A stretch of 64,000 bases of DNA from an uncultured Caryophanales bacterium (GCA_945873815.1 CAMCEE010000001.1:139897-203896), one strand, 5' to 3'; positions 26,399 through 35,740 are shown, numbered from the stretch's first letter. A program made the numbers and translations. The notes: generated by a model not told the origin, from the sequence alone.

Positions 26399-28363
26399 AT
26401 GGGAAAGTATTTATTAAAAAGAATCGTATATTCCATTTTTTCTATAATCTGCGTCATGATCGTAATGATCTTCTTGCTTTTCACATTAAAAGATAAGGAA
26501 GTTATCTTTCAAGGTGATCCACTTTTATCAAAGAAACAAGGAAATGACAAAGAGTATTATAAGAATTCTAAATGGGAGAAATACGGATACATTGACCTTG
26601 TAGAATTTGAAACATATATTAACGAGAATTATAGTAAAACTCTTGATTATGAGGAATATGAAAAGGCGATGTATTTACCAAATGATGAAAAGGATGATAT
26701 AAAGAATCCTAAGATTCAAGAATTCATCGATTATTATGAAGCAAGAGGTTATACAATCACTAGATTATATTCTCAATATTCTGGTAGAGGTGATAATAAA
26801 GAAGTTAAACCTGGTTATGATCCTTACTTGTTTGCAACTAAAAATCATAGTACTTTCCATCGCTTAGGTTCATTCTTTAGTAATATGTTTACTTTTGAAA
26901 CAGTAAATGATGTTGATAATTTTGTTAAAGAGAATGAATTAGAAATTACAAAAGGGTATTATGTTATTAATAGCGTTAACGAATGGGATGATTTCTATAA
27001 ATATTGGGGAGCAAAAAACTTTAAATTAAATCTCAATAGTGATTTATCAGATGATGATGTTAAAAAATATATCGTTAATATTGGTGTTTTCGAAGAAGAT
27101 TTAGTAGAAGCATACGAATGGAACGTCATGTATTATGATGGTGAAGGTACATTTACAAAATTGTTTGAAAATAACCTTACTATTGATGAGACAGGAGAAT
27201 ATTATTTTATTCTTAATGTTGAAAAAGATGCTAATGGCATTTTTAATAAATTCTCTGGTGAAACATTGCTCAGTGGCTCTAATCCAGTTAGTAAAAAGGA
27301 AAAAGGCTCATTAATTGAGGTTGAAAATAAAGGAATTCAAATCATTTGGGATGAATATAGTAATATGCCTGCTTTAGTAGGAAATGGTACTACACATCGT
27401 TATTTAATCTATTTTGACGATAAATTCCCATTCATTCATCAAAATATTGTTCACTTTAGTTTAGGTTATTCTAATGATGACAATGAAGTATTAAGTAAAT
27501 TATTTGATCAAACTGGTGAGATTCTATTAAAAGAACAAGAATATCCAGCAAATCTTGGAACAGGAATTACGGAACCTACTTCTTTAGATTTCCATACTGC
27601 TACATATTCGTATTCTTCTGTTCTATCTAGTGAAGAAATAAGTAAATTTGGTTCGAGGTATACTGTATGTGAAGTTCATAAGAAAGATGTTTCAAGAGTA
27701 GCTTATTCTTTCTTTATTGGTATTATGGCAACTCTTCTTGCATACTTTATCGGTATACCTTTAGGTATCTTGATGGCTCGTAAAAAAGATAAATTAACAG
27801 ATAAGATCGGCATGGGATATATTATCTTTATCATTGCAGTCCCTTCACTTGCTTATATTTATATGATCACTGCGATTGGTTCACAATTATTTGGTCTACC
27901 AAACAATTTTGCTGATTCGACAGTTAGTGCAAGATGGTTATTATATGTATTACCTGTTGTTTCTCTTGCAATGCCTGGAATTGCTGGTGAAATGAAATGG
28001 GTAAGAAGATATATGATTGACCAAGAGAATTCAGATTATGTTAAATTTGCTCGTTCTCAAGGTTTAAGTGAGAAAGAGATCTTCTCAAAACATATTTGTA
28101 AGAATGCAATTATTCCAATTGTACATGGCATCCCTGGTTCGATTATTGGATGTTTAAGCGGTGCATTTATTACTGAAAAAGTTTATTCGATTCCAGGTAC
28201 TGGTGGATTGCTAGTAAACGCTATTACAAATACGGATAATGGGTTGATTTTAGGATTAACATTCCTCTTCTCAACATTATCGATTATTTCATTAATTCTA
28301 GGTGATATTCTTTTAACTGTAGTTGATCCTCGAATTTCATTCTCATCGGGAGGTCGTAACTAA
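26399..28363 (+). CDS. oppB: Oligopeptide ABC transporter permease OppB/AmiC with a large extracytoplasmic insertion
   Basis: This is a permease subunit of the peptide importer. It has a first span at residues 8-30, then a soluble region of about 390 residues. The canonical BPD_transp_1 domain begins near residue 430 (YSFFIGIMATLLAYFIGIPL). The EAA-type coupling loop lies at YVKFARSQGLSEKEI near 545-559. Standard OppB has 300-odd residues. Streptococcal AmiC has about 500 with a similar external insert, recognisable here in HRYLIYFDDKFPFIHQNIV. At 654 residues this protein has more than 150 extra residues in the same loop. Its stop overlaps the oppC start (TAATG). Confidence 0.93.
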   Translation: MGKYLLKRIVYSIFSIICVMIVMIFLLFTLKDKEVIFQGDPLLSKKQGNDKEYYKNSKWEKYGYIDLVEFETYINENYSKTLDYEEYEKAMYLPNDEKDDIKNPKIQEFIDYYEARGYTITRLYSQYSGRGDNKEVKPGYDPYLFATKNHSTFHRLGSFFSNMFTFETVNDVDNFVKENELEITKGYYVINSVNEWDDFYKYWGAKNFKLNLNSDLSDDDVKKYIVNIGVFEEDLVEAYEWNVMYYDGEGTFTKLFENNLTIDETGEYYFILNVEKDANGIFNKFSGETLLSGSNPVSKKEKGSLIEVENKGIQIIWDEYSNMPALVGNGTTHRYLIYFDDKFPFIHQNIVHFSLGYSNDDNEVLSKLFDQTGEILLKEQEYPANLGTGITEPTSLDFHTATYSYSSVLSSEEISKFGSRYTVCEVHKKDVSRVAYSFFIGIMATLLAYFIGIPLGILMARKKDKLTDKIGMGYIIFIIAVPSLAYIYMITAIGSQLFGLPNNFADSTVSARWLLYVLPVVSLAMPGIAGEMKWVRRYMIDQENSDYVKFARSQGLSEKEIFSKHICKNAIIPIVHGIPGSIIGCLSGAFITEKVYSIPGTGGLLVNAITNTDNGLILGLTFLFSTLSIISLILGDILLTVVDPRISFSSGGRN

Positions 28364-29343
28364 TGGAAAAAGAACCTATTATCATGAACGACGGATTAGA
28401 TGGTTTATTTGAATTCGTTGATACTGATTCGTTTGAATCAGAAAAGATTACTGCTCCTCGTTATTCTTATTGGAAATCGGTAGGTAGAGTATTCTTTAGA
28501 AAAAAATCAAACTGGGTATTTTTAGGAATATTAGTTTTGATCTTATTTATGTCATTCGTTTGGCCTTTATTTCAACCATTCTCGTTGAATGATCCTGCGA
28601 ATGAGAATTTATTGCATCCGGAAACGTTCAATAATTCTCCAGCTGAATATTTCATGTCTCATCCATTTGAATTTAAATACATATTGGGTACTGCTTCAAA
28701 TGGTGATTCATTATGGAATAAATTATGGACCGCTTCAAGAACATCTCTTTCCTTGGCGTTTATTTGTACAATAATAAATATGGCTATTGGTATTGTTCTT
28801 GGTGCGATTTGGGGCTTGTCAAAGAAATTTGATCTCATTATGACTCAAATTTATAGCATTATAGGAAGTATTCCTAGCGTGTTATTATTCTCTGTATTAT
28901 CGTATGTTATTGGTGTTGGATTCTGGAGCTTTGTTCTTGCTTTGACAGTCACTGGATGGTTAGGTATCGCATTCTTTATCCGTACGCAAGTTATTATTAT
29001 TAGAGATCGTGAATACAATCTAGCATCAAAAACATTAGGTACGAATATCTTTACTATCGCATTTAGGAATATTCTACCATTTATGATTTCAGTTATCGTT
29101 ACATTAATTGCTACTGAATTACCATCATATGTTTCATATGAAGTATTCTTATCTTATATTGGAATCGGATTATCTGCAAACGATGTTTCAATCGGACAAA
29201 TGATTAACGCTGCATCTACTAGTTGGATGATTAGACCATGGCAATTCTGGCCACCAGTTATTGTTTCTGCAGTCGTATCAATCGTTTTATATGTTGTTGG
29301 TCAAAACGTCGGTGACGCTTCTGATCCAAGAACACATATGTAA
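28363..29343 (+). CDS. oppC: Oligopeptide ABC transporter permease OppC/AmiD
   Basis: This is the second permease subunit, 326 residues. A short cytoplasmic N-terminus leads into a first span (WVFLGILVLILFMSFVWPLF). An external loop containing HPFEFKYILGTASNGDSLWNKL, here split at the GTASNGDSLW motif typical of OppC, precedes the five-span core. The EAA loop is NLASKTLGTNIFTIAFRNILP. It starts on the last base of oppB and precedes oppD by 15 bases with GGGAGG between. The length is normal, unlike its partner OppB. Confidence 0.95.
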   Translation: MEKEPIIMNDGLDGLFEFVDTDSFESEKITAPRYSYWKSVGRVFFRKKSNWVFLGILVLILFMSFVWPLFQPFSLNDPANENLLHPETFNNSPAEYFMSHPFEFKYILGTASNGDSLWNKLWTASRTSLSLAFICTIINMAIGIVLGAIWGLSKKFDLIMTQIYSIIGSIPSVLLFSVLSYVIGVGFWSFVLALTVTGWLGIAFFIRTQVIIIRDREYNLASKTLGTNIFTIAFRNILPFMISVIVTLIATELPSYVSYEVFLSYIGIGLSANDVSIGQMINAASTSWMIRPWQFWPPVIVSAVVSIVLYVVGQNVGDASDPRTHM

Positions 29344-29358
29344 GGGAGGTATAGAGTT

Positions 29359-31134
29359 ATGGAAAATAGCAAAAAAGCTTTATTATCTCTAAAAAATGTA
29401 GAAGTAAAATTTAAAGTTAGAGGAAGACAATTAACGGCAATTAGAGGAGTATCTATGGATATTTATGATGGAGAAACTCTTGCAATAGTTGGTGAATCTG
29501 GCTCAGGTAAATCGGTTTTAACAAAAACATTCTCAGGAATGTTAGATTCAAATGGTTTTATTTCTTCAGGATCAATTATTTTAAATGATGAAGAGATTTC
29601 TAATACCATTCTTCCTATGAATAAAGCTACTAATAAATTATTGGATATTGTTAGAAAAAAGCTTGATGTATATTCTAAATATGAAAATGCTAGGAAGTAT
29701 TATTTAGATTTGAAATCGATAGATGATGAATTCAATAAAAAATGTACAATTGACGAAAGTGAAAATGAAGAATTCGAAAAAGAAATTAAAGCATTGAACA
29801 ATGCATATGTCGATACGCAAAATGATTTGCAAGTTCTTGATCGTAAAGTAGATAAAGAAGAAATCGAAAAATTGAAAATTAAACTAATCGAACTTAAAAA
29901 AGAAATTGATTTAAAGACAATTGCACATCGTAATTTAGTTGATATGCGTAGAAGAAATGTACTTGCAGATAAAGAGTATATGGATTCAATTAGGAAAAGA
30001 AAGGCTGATTTGAATTCTTTAATCGAAAAAGAAATATCAAAACCAGTTAAAAAAGAATATTTAGAAAGAAATGAAAAACTTGCAAAAGAGATTCTTCTTT
30101 CATCAAGTAGATATACATTTAAAGATTTATTCCTATTAAGTTTTAAATTATTAAGATGTTTTAAAAAAGCGATGATGAGCGGAGCTGATTTATTAAATGA
30201 GGATGAAATCACTTCAGTATTTGATAAAGTTAATTTCCGTGTGCAATATGAAGAAACTTTAGAAGATGGCGCATTGAAAGGACATGCGATTATTGATTTA
30301 GCTAAGATTAAAAATCCGATGGATTGGCAAAGAATTAGAGGTACGAGAATCTCTACTGTCTTCCAAGATCCTATGACTTCTTTAAACCCTATTATTACTA
30401 TTGGAAATCAAATTTCTAATGTTATTATGAAACATCAACATGTTTCAAAAGCGGAAGCAAAAGAAAAGGCTCTTGAAATGATGAGAGCAGTAGGAATTAC
30501 AAATCCAGAAGATAGATATGATGATTATCCTTTCCAATATTCTGGTGGTATGAGACAAAGAATTGTTATTGCAATTGCATTATCATGTGCACCAAAAATT
30601 TTGATTTGTGATGAACCTACAACTGCATTAGATGTTACGATTCAAGCACAAATTCTTAAATTAATTAAAAAATTGCAAAATGAATACAAGTTTACAACAA
30701 TTTATATTACACATGATTTTGGAGTAGTTGCAAATGTTGCAGAAAGAGTTGCAGTCTTGTATGCTGGACAAGTTATCGAATATGGTCAAGTAGAAGAAAT
30801 ATTCTATGATCCACGTCATCCATATACCTGGGCACTTCTTTCTTCACTTCCTCAATTATCGGTTATTGGAGAAGAATTATATTCGATTAAGGGTACTCCA
30901 CCTTCTTTATATAATAAGATTAAAGGTGATGCATTTGCGCCTAGAAATCCTTATTGTATGAAAGTTGATTTAGTGGCAGAACCACCATATTTCAAGATTA
31001 GCGATACACATTATGCTAAAACTTGGTTATGTGATCCACGTGCACCAAAGGTTGAAAAACCAAAGAATATACGTAATCTACATGAGCAACTAGAAAAGAG
31101 TATGTATAATTCTAAAAATATGAATTTAAAGTAG
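29359..31134 (+). CDS. oppD: Oligopeptide ABC transporter ATPase OppD/AmiE with a predicted coiled-coil insertion
   Basis: This ATPase subunit has the Walker A motif GESGSGKS (residues 45-52), Q-loop VFQDPMTSLNP (near 333-343), signature YSGGMRQR (near 394-401) and Walker B LICDEPTTALD. The C-terminal oligopeptide-type domain has a cysteine cluster region (YCMKVDLV, WLCDPRAP). OppD proteins are usually about 350 residues. Here 591 residues are present because roughly 230 residues (about 83-312) are inserted between the first beta region after Walker A and the Q-loop. The insert is charged and heptad-like (EENEEFEKEIKAL, EEIEKLKIKLIELKKEI, LERNEKLAKEI) and is predicted to form long coiled coils. 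The reading frame and motifs are intact on both sides. Confidence 0.93.
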   Translation: MENSKKALLSLKNVEVKFKVRGRQLTAIRGVSMDIYDGETLAIVGESGSGKSVLTKTFSGMLDSNGFISSGSIILNDEEISNTILPMNKATNKLLDIVRKKLDVYSKYENARKYYLDLKSIDDEFNKKCTIDESENEEFEKEIKALNNAYVDTQNDLQVLDRKVDKEEIEKLKIKLIELKKEIDLKTIAHRNLVDMRRRNVLADKEYMDSIRKRKADLNSLIEKEISKPVKKEYLERNEKLAKEILLSSSRYTFKDLFLLSFKLLRCFKKAMMSGADLLNEDEITSVFDKVNFRVQYEETLEDGALKGHAIIDLAKIKNPMDWQRIRGTRISTVFQDPMTSLNPIITIGNQISNVIMKHQHVSKAEAKEKALEMMRAVGITNPEDRYDDYPFQYSGGMRQRIVIAIALSCAPKILICDEPTTALDVTIQAQILKLIKKLQNEYKFTTIYITHDFGVVANVAERVAVLYAGQVIEYGQVEEIFYDPRHPYTWALLSSLPQLSVIGEELYSIKGTPPSLYNKIKGDAFAPRNPYCMKVDLVAEPPYFKISDTHYAKTWLCDPRAPKVEKPKNIRNLHEQLEKSMYNSKNMNLK

Positions 31135-31143
31135 GAGGCAAAT

Positions 31144-32091
31144 ATGACAGATAATAATGAAAAAGATGTAATTATTTCTCTTAGAAATGTCGATATTTCC
31201 TTCGGACGTGGTAAGAAAGCATTTAAGGCAGTTTCTAATGCTTCATTTGATATATATCGAGGTGAGACATTTTCTTTAGTTGGTGAATCGGGTTCAGGTA
31301 AAACAACTATCGGAAGAGCAATTATTAGAATCAATCAATGTTCAGCTGGTGAAATATTATTTAATGGACAAAGAATATCTGGTAAACTTTCTCATTCGCT
31401 TGAAAGAGAAGTTATACGTAAGATTCAAATGGTTTTCCAAGATCCTGCTGCATCATTAAATGAAAGAGCAACTATTGAATATATTATTTCAGAAGGTCTA
31501 TACAACTTCCATTTGTACGAAAATGAAAAAGATCGTATTGAAAAGATCGAAAAGATTATTCAAGAGGTAGGTCTTCTCCCTGAACATTTAACAAGATATC
31601 CACATGAATTTTCAGGTGGACAAAGACAACGTATCGGACTTGCTCGTGCAATTGTTATGGAACCGGAATTCATTATCGCGGATGAACCTATATCTGCGCT
31701 TGATGTTTCAATTCGTGCACAAGTTTTAAATCTTCTAAAGAAATTCCAAAAAGAAAAAGGATTAACATATTTATTTATCGCACACGATTTATCAATCGTA
31801 AGATTTATTTCAGATCGTATTGCGGTTATTCATAAAGGAGATATAGTGGAGATTGCTCCTTCGGAAGAATTATTCAATCATCCACTTCATCCATATACAA
31901 AATCGTTAATGTCGGCAATTCCAGTTCCAGATCCACTTATTGAGAAGAATAAGGAATTATTTATTTACGATCAATCAATGCATGATTACTCGATTAATAA
32001 ACCTCAATTAGTAGATATTGGAAATGGTCACTTTGTGTTTGGAAATGAAGAAGAAATCGAAAAATATAAAATCGAAAGAGGAGAAAAATAA
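31144..32091 (+). CDS. oppF: Oligopeptide ABC transporter ATPase OppF/AmiF
   Basis: This is the second ATPase, 315 residues, of normal size. Walker A is GESGSGKTT near residues 44-52, Q-loop [16 protein letters not shown], signature [14 protein letters not shown], Walker [13 protein letters not shown], and the H-loop histidine is in FIAHDLSIV. The C-terminal [16 protein letters not shown] is the usual OppF tail. It starts nine bases after oppD, with AGGAGG overlapping the oppD end, and closes the opp operon before a terminator. Confidence 0.96.
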   Translation: MTDNNEKDVIISLRNVDISFGRGKKAFKAVSNASFDIYRGETFSLVGESGSGKTTIGRAIIRINQCSAGEILFNGQRISGKLSHSLEREVIRKIQMVFQDPAASLNERATIEYIISEGLYNFHLYENEKDRIEKIEKIIQEVGLLPEHLTRYPHEFSGGQRQRIGLARAIVMEPEFIIADEPISALDVSIRAQVLNLLKKFQKEKGLTYLFIAHDLSIVRFISDRIAVIHKGDIVEIAPSEELFNHPLHPYTKSLMSAIPVPDPLIEKNKELFIYDQSMHDYSINKPQLVDIGNGHFVFGNEEEIEKYKIERGEK

Positions 32092-32093
32092 TT

Positions 32094-32119
32094 AAGTGCA
32101 TTTGATTATGCACTTTTTT
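32094..32119 (+). terminator. Intrinsic terminator after oppF
   Basis: AAGTGCAT and ATGCACTT flank a six-base loop and are followed by TTTT. It lies three bases after the oppF stop, just before the next gene. Confidence 0.85.
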
Positions 32120-32126
32120 AAGATTT

Positions 32127-33416
32127 ATGAGAAATAAAAGATTTGAAAAAAAGAAAATAGATATTAGTAATAAGAATATTAAACTTCGGATAAGTATTTT
32201 TATTCTTGCTTTAATTGTTGCTTTAGGGTCTTTTATTTTTGGAATCAATGCATGCGTCAATTCATCTTCTCCAAATAAAGGGTGGAATTTATATAACCTT
32301 AAAGATTATTATGATTCAAGATATGAAGGTTATAATGAAAATGTGTATTTGAATTATTTCATAAACGATGGGAACAAAAGTGAAAATAAAAGGATTATTG
32401 ATTTATTGTGTTTATCTGCAAAAGAAGTTTATTCAATGATCGATTCTAATAAAAAACACTCATATGAAGTTAATGGGATTGGATATATTAATTCACATAT
32501 AGGGGAAAATATCGAAATATGTGAAGAATTATACAAGATATTATCTGATGCTAAGGAAAAAACATATGAAGAGAATTCTTCTTATTCAATGTTCTCTGGT
32601 TTGATTCAAGATTATTGGAAATATCTTATTCCTAATGTTTCAAATTCTTCTTATAGAGAACCTGGATATATAAAAGATTACGTCGATTTTTCAAAGGATT
32701 TATCAAATTTTAATTTAGATTTAAAAAAGGAAGAAGATAAATATTTTGCTAAATTTACCATTTCAGATGAATTAAAAGACTTTATTAATGAAAGCAATCT
32801 ATATGATGTTTCAATTCTTGATTTAAATACTCTTTTTTACAGTTATTATTTGGATGGAATTTATTCTCGTTTTAAGGATAATGGGTTAAATAAAGGGTAT
32901 TTATATACTCATACTGGAGAGATTATCTTTATGAATGATTCATTCCTCGAATCAAATGGAATAAGATTATATGATTCTTTATCGTATGATCAACCATTTG
33001 TATGTGGACTTCTTGAGATGAATAATGCTTCATATGTCTCATCAATTAGATCGTTCCCAGTTTTTAGTGAATATGAAAAAGAATATTTCTTCACACAAAT
33101 TCCTTCTAGTAATAATTCTAGAAGTATGTTTTATGATTATAGAACTGGATATAGTCAAAATGTGATTAAGTCTTCCACTTTAGTTGATGAAGATATGTCT
33201 TCATCTTTAGTCGATCTTACATTTAAGAATCTAAATGTTGTTAACAGTACAGATTATAATGCTTATAAGGGTCTTCCATCATCTATATGTGGATGTTTGA
33301 TATTATCTTCAGAAACAAATAAAATGTATTTACGAAATGCAAAAGATTATTTTAAAAAGGTTTATAATAATAAGGGAGAGTTGATCGATTACGAACTGAT
33401 AATGATTTTAGATTAA
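32127..33416 (+). CDS. Diverged ApbE-like (FAD:protein FMN transferase-like) membrane-anchored protein
   Basis: This is a 429-residue exported or membrane-anchored protein: basic N-terminus, hydrophobic span at about residues 20-40, then INAC, which could be a lipobox. Several stretches recall ApbE flavin transferases. An NIEICEELYKILSDAKEKT helix followed by SSYSMFSGLIQDYWKYL resembles the ApbE A-x-x-x-S-x-x-T-x-G-x-F-D region. DYRTGYSQNVIKSSTLV near 332-348 resembles the ApbE D-P-x-T-G-Y-P-x-x-x-x-x-x-S-V-T-V strand. The D-A-L-S-T motif appears reduced to VDLTF. Catalytic competence is doubtful. It starts seven bases after the oppF terminator and appears to stand alone. Confidence 0.5.
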   Translation: MRNKRFEKKKIDISNKNIKLRISIFILALIVALGSFIFGINACVNSSSPNKGWNLYNLKDYYDSRYEGYNENVYLNYFINDGNKSENKRIIDLLCLSAKEVYSMIDSNKKHSYEVNGIGYINSHIGENIEICEELYKILSDAKEKTYEENSSYSMFSGLIQDYWKYLIPNVSNSSYREPGYIKDYVDFSKDLSNFNLDLKKEEDKYFAKFTISDELKDFINESNLYDVSILDLNTLFYSYYLDGIYSRFKDNGLNKGYLYTHTGEIIFMNDSFLESNGIRLYDSLSYDQPFVCGLLEMNNASYVSSIRSFPVFSEYEKEYFFTQIPSSNNSRSMFYDYRTGYSQNVIKSSTLVDEDMSSSLVDLTFKNLNVVNSTDYNAYKGLPSSICGCLILSSETNKMYLRNAKDYFKKVYNNKGELIDYELIMILD

Positions 33417-33481
33417 TTATTAGTATTATATATAGAGTCATTGTAGAACCATGAAATGATTGACTTATATTACAATGTTTA

Positions 33482-33510
33482 TTGAAATGTATTTTATGAT
33501 TCTTTATAAT
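33482..33510 (+). promoter_or_regulatory. Promoter for the acidic-tailed membrane protein gene
   Basis: TTGAAA (33482-33487), 17 bases, then TATAAT (33505-33510). The predicted start of transcription is only about a dozen bases upstream of the ATG at 33530, just leaving room for GGGAG. Confidence 0.7.
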
Positions 33511-33529
33511 TTGGAGTAAGGGAGCGAAT

Positions 33530-35305
33530 ATGAAAAGAAAAATATTACTTATCATTCTATTATCATTGGAATTTATAATGTATTTTTTGTTCACTTTATG
33601 TAAGGTCAATGTTGGACTTCAAAGTGTGCCTCCTTTTAATATTATTTATATTATTGCATTATGGTTTCTTGATGTTACTAATTCAATGATGAATGGATTG
33701 CACTTAAATAGTTTATTTAATGCAATGCTTGGTAACGAACTTCCAAATTTTAACATTTTCTTATCGATAGTATTCTTTAATATCATTTTTATTATTCTTT
33801 ACATCGTTATCGCTGATGTCGTTACTCTTATCACGAATAATGTTAGAGATAAAAAGGTTAGGAAAATCGTTGCAAAATACGAATTATCTTCAAACGAATA
33901 TGATAAGTTTAATTACAAGCATTATATGTCTCGTTTTCCGCTAAAAAGGCCTTTATCTTTGATTATTCCTTTGTCTTTTTCTTTGCTATTTATCTTTACT
34001 AGATTTGATGCGACGATTTGCAATGAACTAAATAGTGTTAATAAAGGTGGTTTGTCTGTTTCAAAAAATGTTATAGAACCATTATTTAATGAATTATTGA
34101 AGCCTATTGATTTTCATGCATGGTTAATCGATGTTTATAAGGGATATATTGGAGGCATCGATACTGTTTTTCGTGGCTTTACTTGGATTGAATATGTATT
34201 TATCGTTATTGGTGTAATAGCATTATTATTTATTTGGTACGGATTCTTTACATTAATTCATTTGATTATTAGAAAGCCTTGCGCTAAATATAAGGCTAAT
34301 AAGGATAGAATTAATTATGTTCGTAAGATGGAATATATTGAATATAAACTAAAGAATAAATACAAAGATGAAACATCAATTAAATCTGATGAATTTATGC
34401 ATATTGTTGAAAAAGAACAAAGAGAAGCTGCAAGAGAAATTGCAAGGTTTAAGAAAAATCCAGAGGATGAACAAAAAGAAGCTAGAGATAGTGAATTGAA
34501 GAAGAAAGCATATTATGAAGAAATTGGCCAAGGAGTTACAGATTTAGGTGTATCTAATGAGAATCCAATAGATTTTGATACTCCTATTGTTGAAAGACAA
34601 GTAAAATACATTTCTGATGAAGAAGTAGATATTATCCTTGATGAAGAACCGGTTATTGAGATAGTTGAGGATGATAAAGAAGAAAGAAATATTGAATTTG
34701 GAAGAGAGAGTGTTTTCTTTGAAAGATATCAACCTGATGATTTTGAAATTAAAACAGTAGAGGAGTATTCAGGTTTATCATTTAGAAATGAAGTTCCTCC
34801 TAACGAAGAAAAAGAAGTAGAACCAATTATAACTGAAAATGATAATTTAGTTGAAAATGAAGATAAAGAAGAAAAAGTAACGATTAATGAAGAAGAGACT
34901 CCTATAGAGATAAAAGAAGATATTCCTTCTAAGGAAGAACATATAGAGGAAGTAATAAAGGAAGATGTTTCTTCTAATGTAGAAAATGTAGAAGAGGAAA
35001 TAAAAGAAGAGGTTACTCCTATTGAAGAAAGTGATTCTTCTAATACTCTAATAGAAGAAACAAACGATGTTTTGGAAATTAAGGAAGATGAAACTCTTTC
35101 TCTAGATAAAAATGAGGAAAAGGAAGAAGAAACGATAATAGAAGCAAATAATGAAGATATCGTTTCTGATACTAATGAAGAAAAACCGGTTAAGGTCGAT
35201 CCTTTTGCAAAATGGAGAGGAAGAAGAAATGCTCCAGGATATGGCGCAAAAAGAGTTCCATCATTTAAGGAATTAAAAGAAAAATTAAAAGAAGATTTAA
35301 AGTAA
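33530..35305 (+). CDS. Uncharacterised membrane protein with long acidic tail
   Basis: I do not recognise this 591-residue protein. The first 250 residues carry about five membrane spans (near 3-24, 36-53, 77-101, 143-160 and 222-249). A basic, helical juxtamembrane region follows (about 255-330). A long, very acidic, low-complexity region runs from about 355 to 555, with recurring IKED/EEVIKED/EEIKEEVTP units. The last 35 residues switch to a basic, conserved-looking block (PFAKWRGRRNAPGYGAKR, then VPSFKELKEKLKEDLK). The layout, membrane anchor plus disordered acidic arm plus basic end-motif, suggests a tethered interaction arm, for example to a cytoplasmic partner. No function can be assigned. 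Confidence 0.75.
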   Translation: MKRKILLIILLSLEFIMYFLFTLCKVNVGLQSVPPFNIIYIIALWFLDVTNSMMNGLHLNSLFNAMLGNELPNFNIFLSIVFFNIIFIILYIVIADVVTLITNNVRDKKVRKIVAKYELSSNEYDKFNYKHYMSRFPLKRPLSLIIPLSFSLLFIFTRFDATICNELNSVNKGGLSVSKNVIEPLFNELLKPIDFHAWLIDVYKGYIGGIDTVFRGFTWIEYVFIVIGVIALLFIWYGFFTLIHLIIRKPCAKYKANKDRINYVRKMEYIEYKLKNKYKDETSIKSDEFMHIVEKEQREAAREIARFKKNPEDEQKEARDSELKKKAYYEEIGQGVTDLGVSNENPIDFDTPIVERQVKYISDEEVDIILDEEPVIEIVEDDKEERNIEFGRESVFFERYQPDDFEIKTVEEYSGLSFRNEVPPNEEKEVEPIITENDNLVENEDKEEKVTINEEETPIEIKEDIPSKEEHIEEVIKEDVSSNVENVEEEIKEEVTPIEESDSSNTLIEETNDVLEIKEDETLSLDKNEEKEEETIIEANNEDIVSDTNEEKPVKVDPFAKWRGRRNAPGYGAKRVPSFKELKEKLKEDLK

Positions 35306-35341
35306 AACGCATCTATTTGATGCGCCTAACTTAATCTTCTT

Positions 35342-35740
35342 TTATTTTATATCGTCAAACTCAATGAAGTGGATATAAACAGATAGAATCATTATATGCT
35401 TTTTGAGCTTTTTTTCGTTAAGAACAATATAGTCTTCACCCGTTTCTATTAGAGTTCCTTCAAATACTCTATCGTGCCAGTCTGCAGCATCTGTGAATGA
35501 GCAATAAACCGCAACATGAACTCCTTTATATTTACCTAAAATTTTAGTGAAGTATGCCTGATCGTCTTGACTATTAGAATCCTCTTCTCGGCTCATTTGA
35601 GGCCTAGGTGGTATAGAATTAGGGTCCATATAGTTTTGAACGTGATTTGGACCCATATTTGGATAAGGCGGTTTCATCCCATTATCCATATTGTTAGGAT
35701 ATGGAACTCCATAATAATTTGGTGGCTGAACATTTTCCAT
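35342..35740 (-). CDS. GerQ-like (spore coat protein family) protein
   Basis: This is a 132-residue protein with a Pro/Asn/Tyr/Met-rich N-terminus (PPNYYGVPYPNN, PPYPNMGPN; about residues 1-50). A C-terminal domain resembles Bacillus GerQ (YwdL): AYFTKILGKYKGVHVAVY, WHDRVFEGTLIETGEDYIVL and LSVYIHFIEFDD line up with the GerQ order of L-x-x-N-x-G-K, F-x-G-x-x-E-x-x-G-x-D-x-I-I and I-Y-L-x-Y-V-x-F-D-E. In Bacillus GerQ is a coat protein cross-linked by transglutaminase and needed for the cortex-lytic enzyme CwlJ. Here it is a monocistronic gene, divergent from thiN. Whether this organism sporulates is unknown. The GerQ call is from motif order by eye. Confidence 0.7.
   Translation of the reverse strand: MENVQPPNYYGVPYPNNMDNGMKPPYPNMGPNHVQNYMDPNSIPPRPQMSREEDSNSQDDQAYFTKILGKYKGVHVAVYCSFTDAADWHDRVFEGTLIETGEDYIVLNEKKLKKHIMILSVYIHFIEFDDIK

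Noticed and set aside
29700-30212. 170-codon minus-strand frame inside oppD
   Set aside because: It is the antisense shadow of the charged coiled-coil insertion (Glu/Lys codons read as Phe/Ser/Leu). It does not suggest a second gene.
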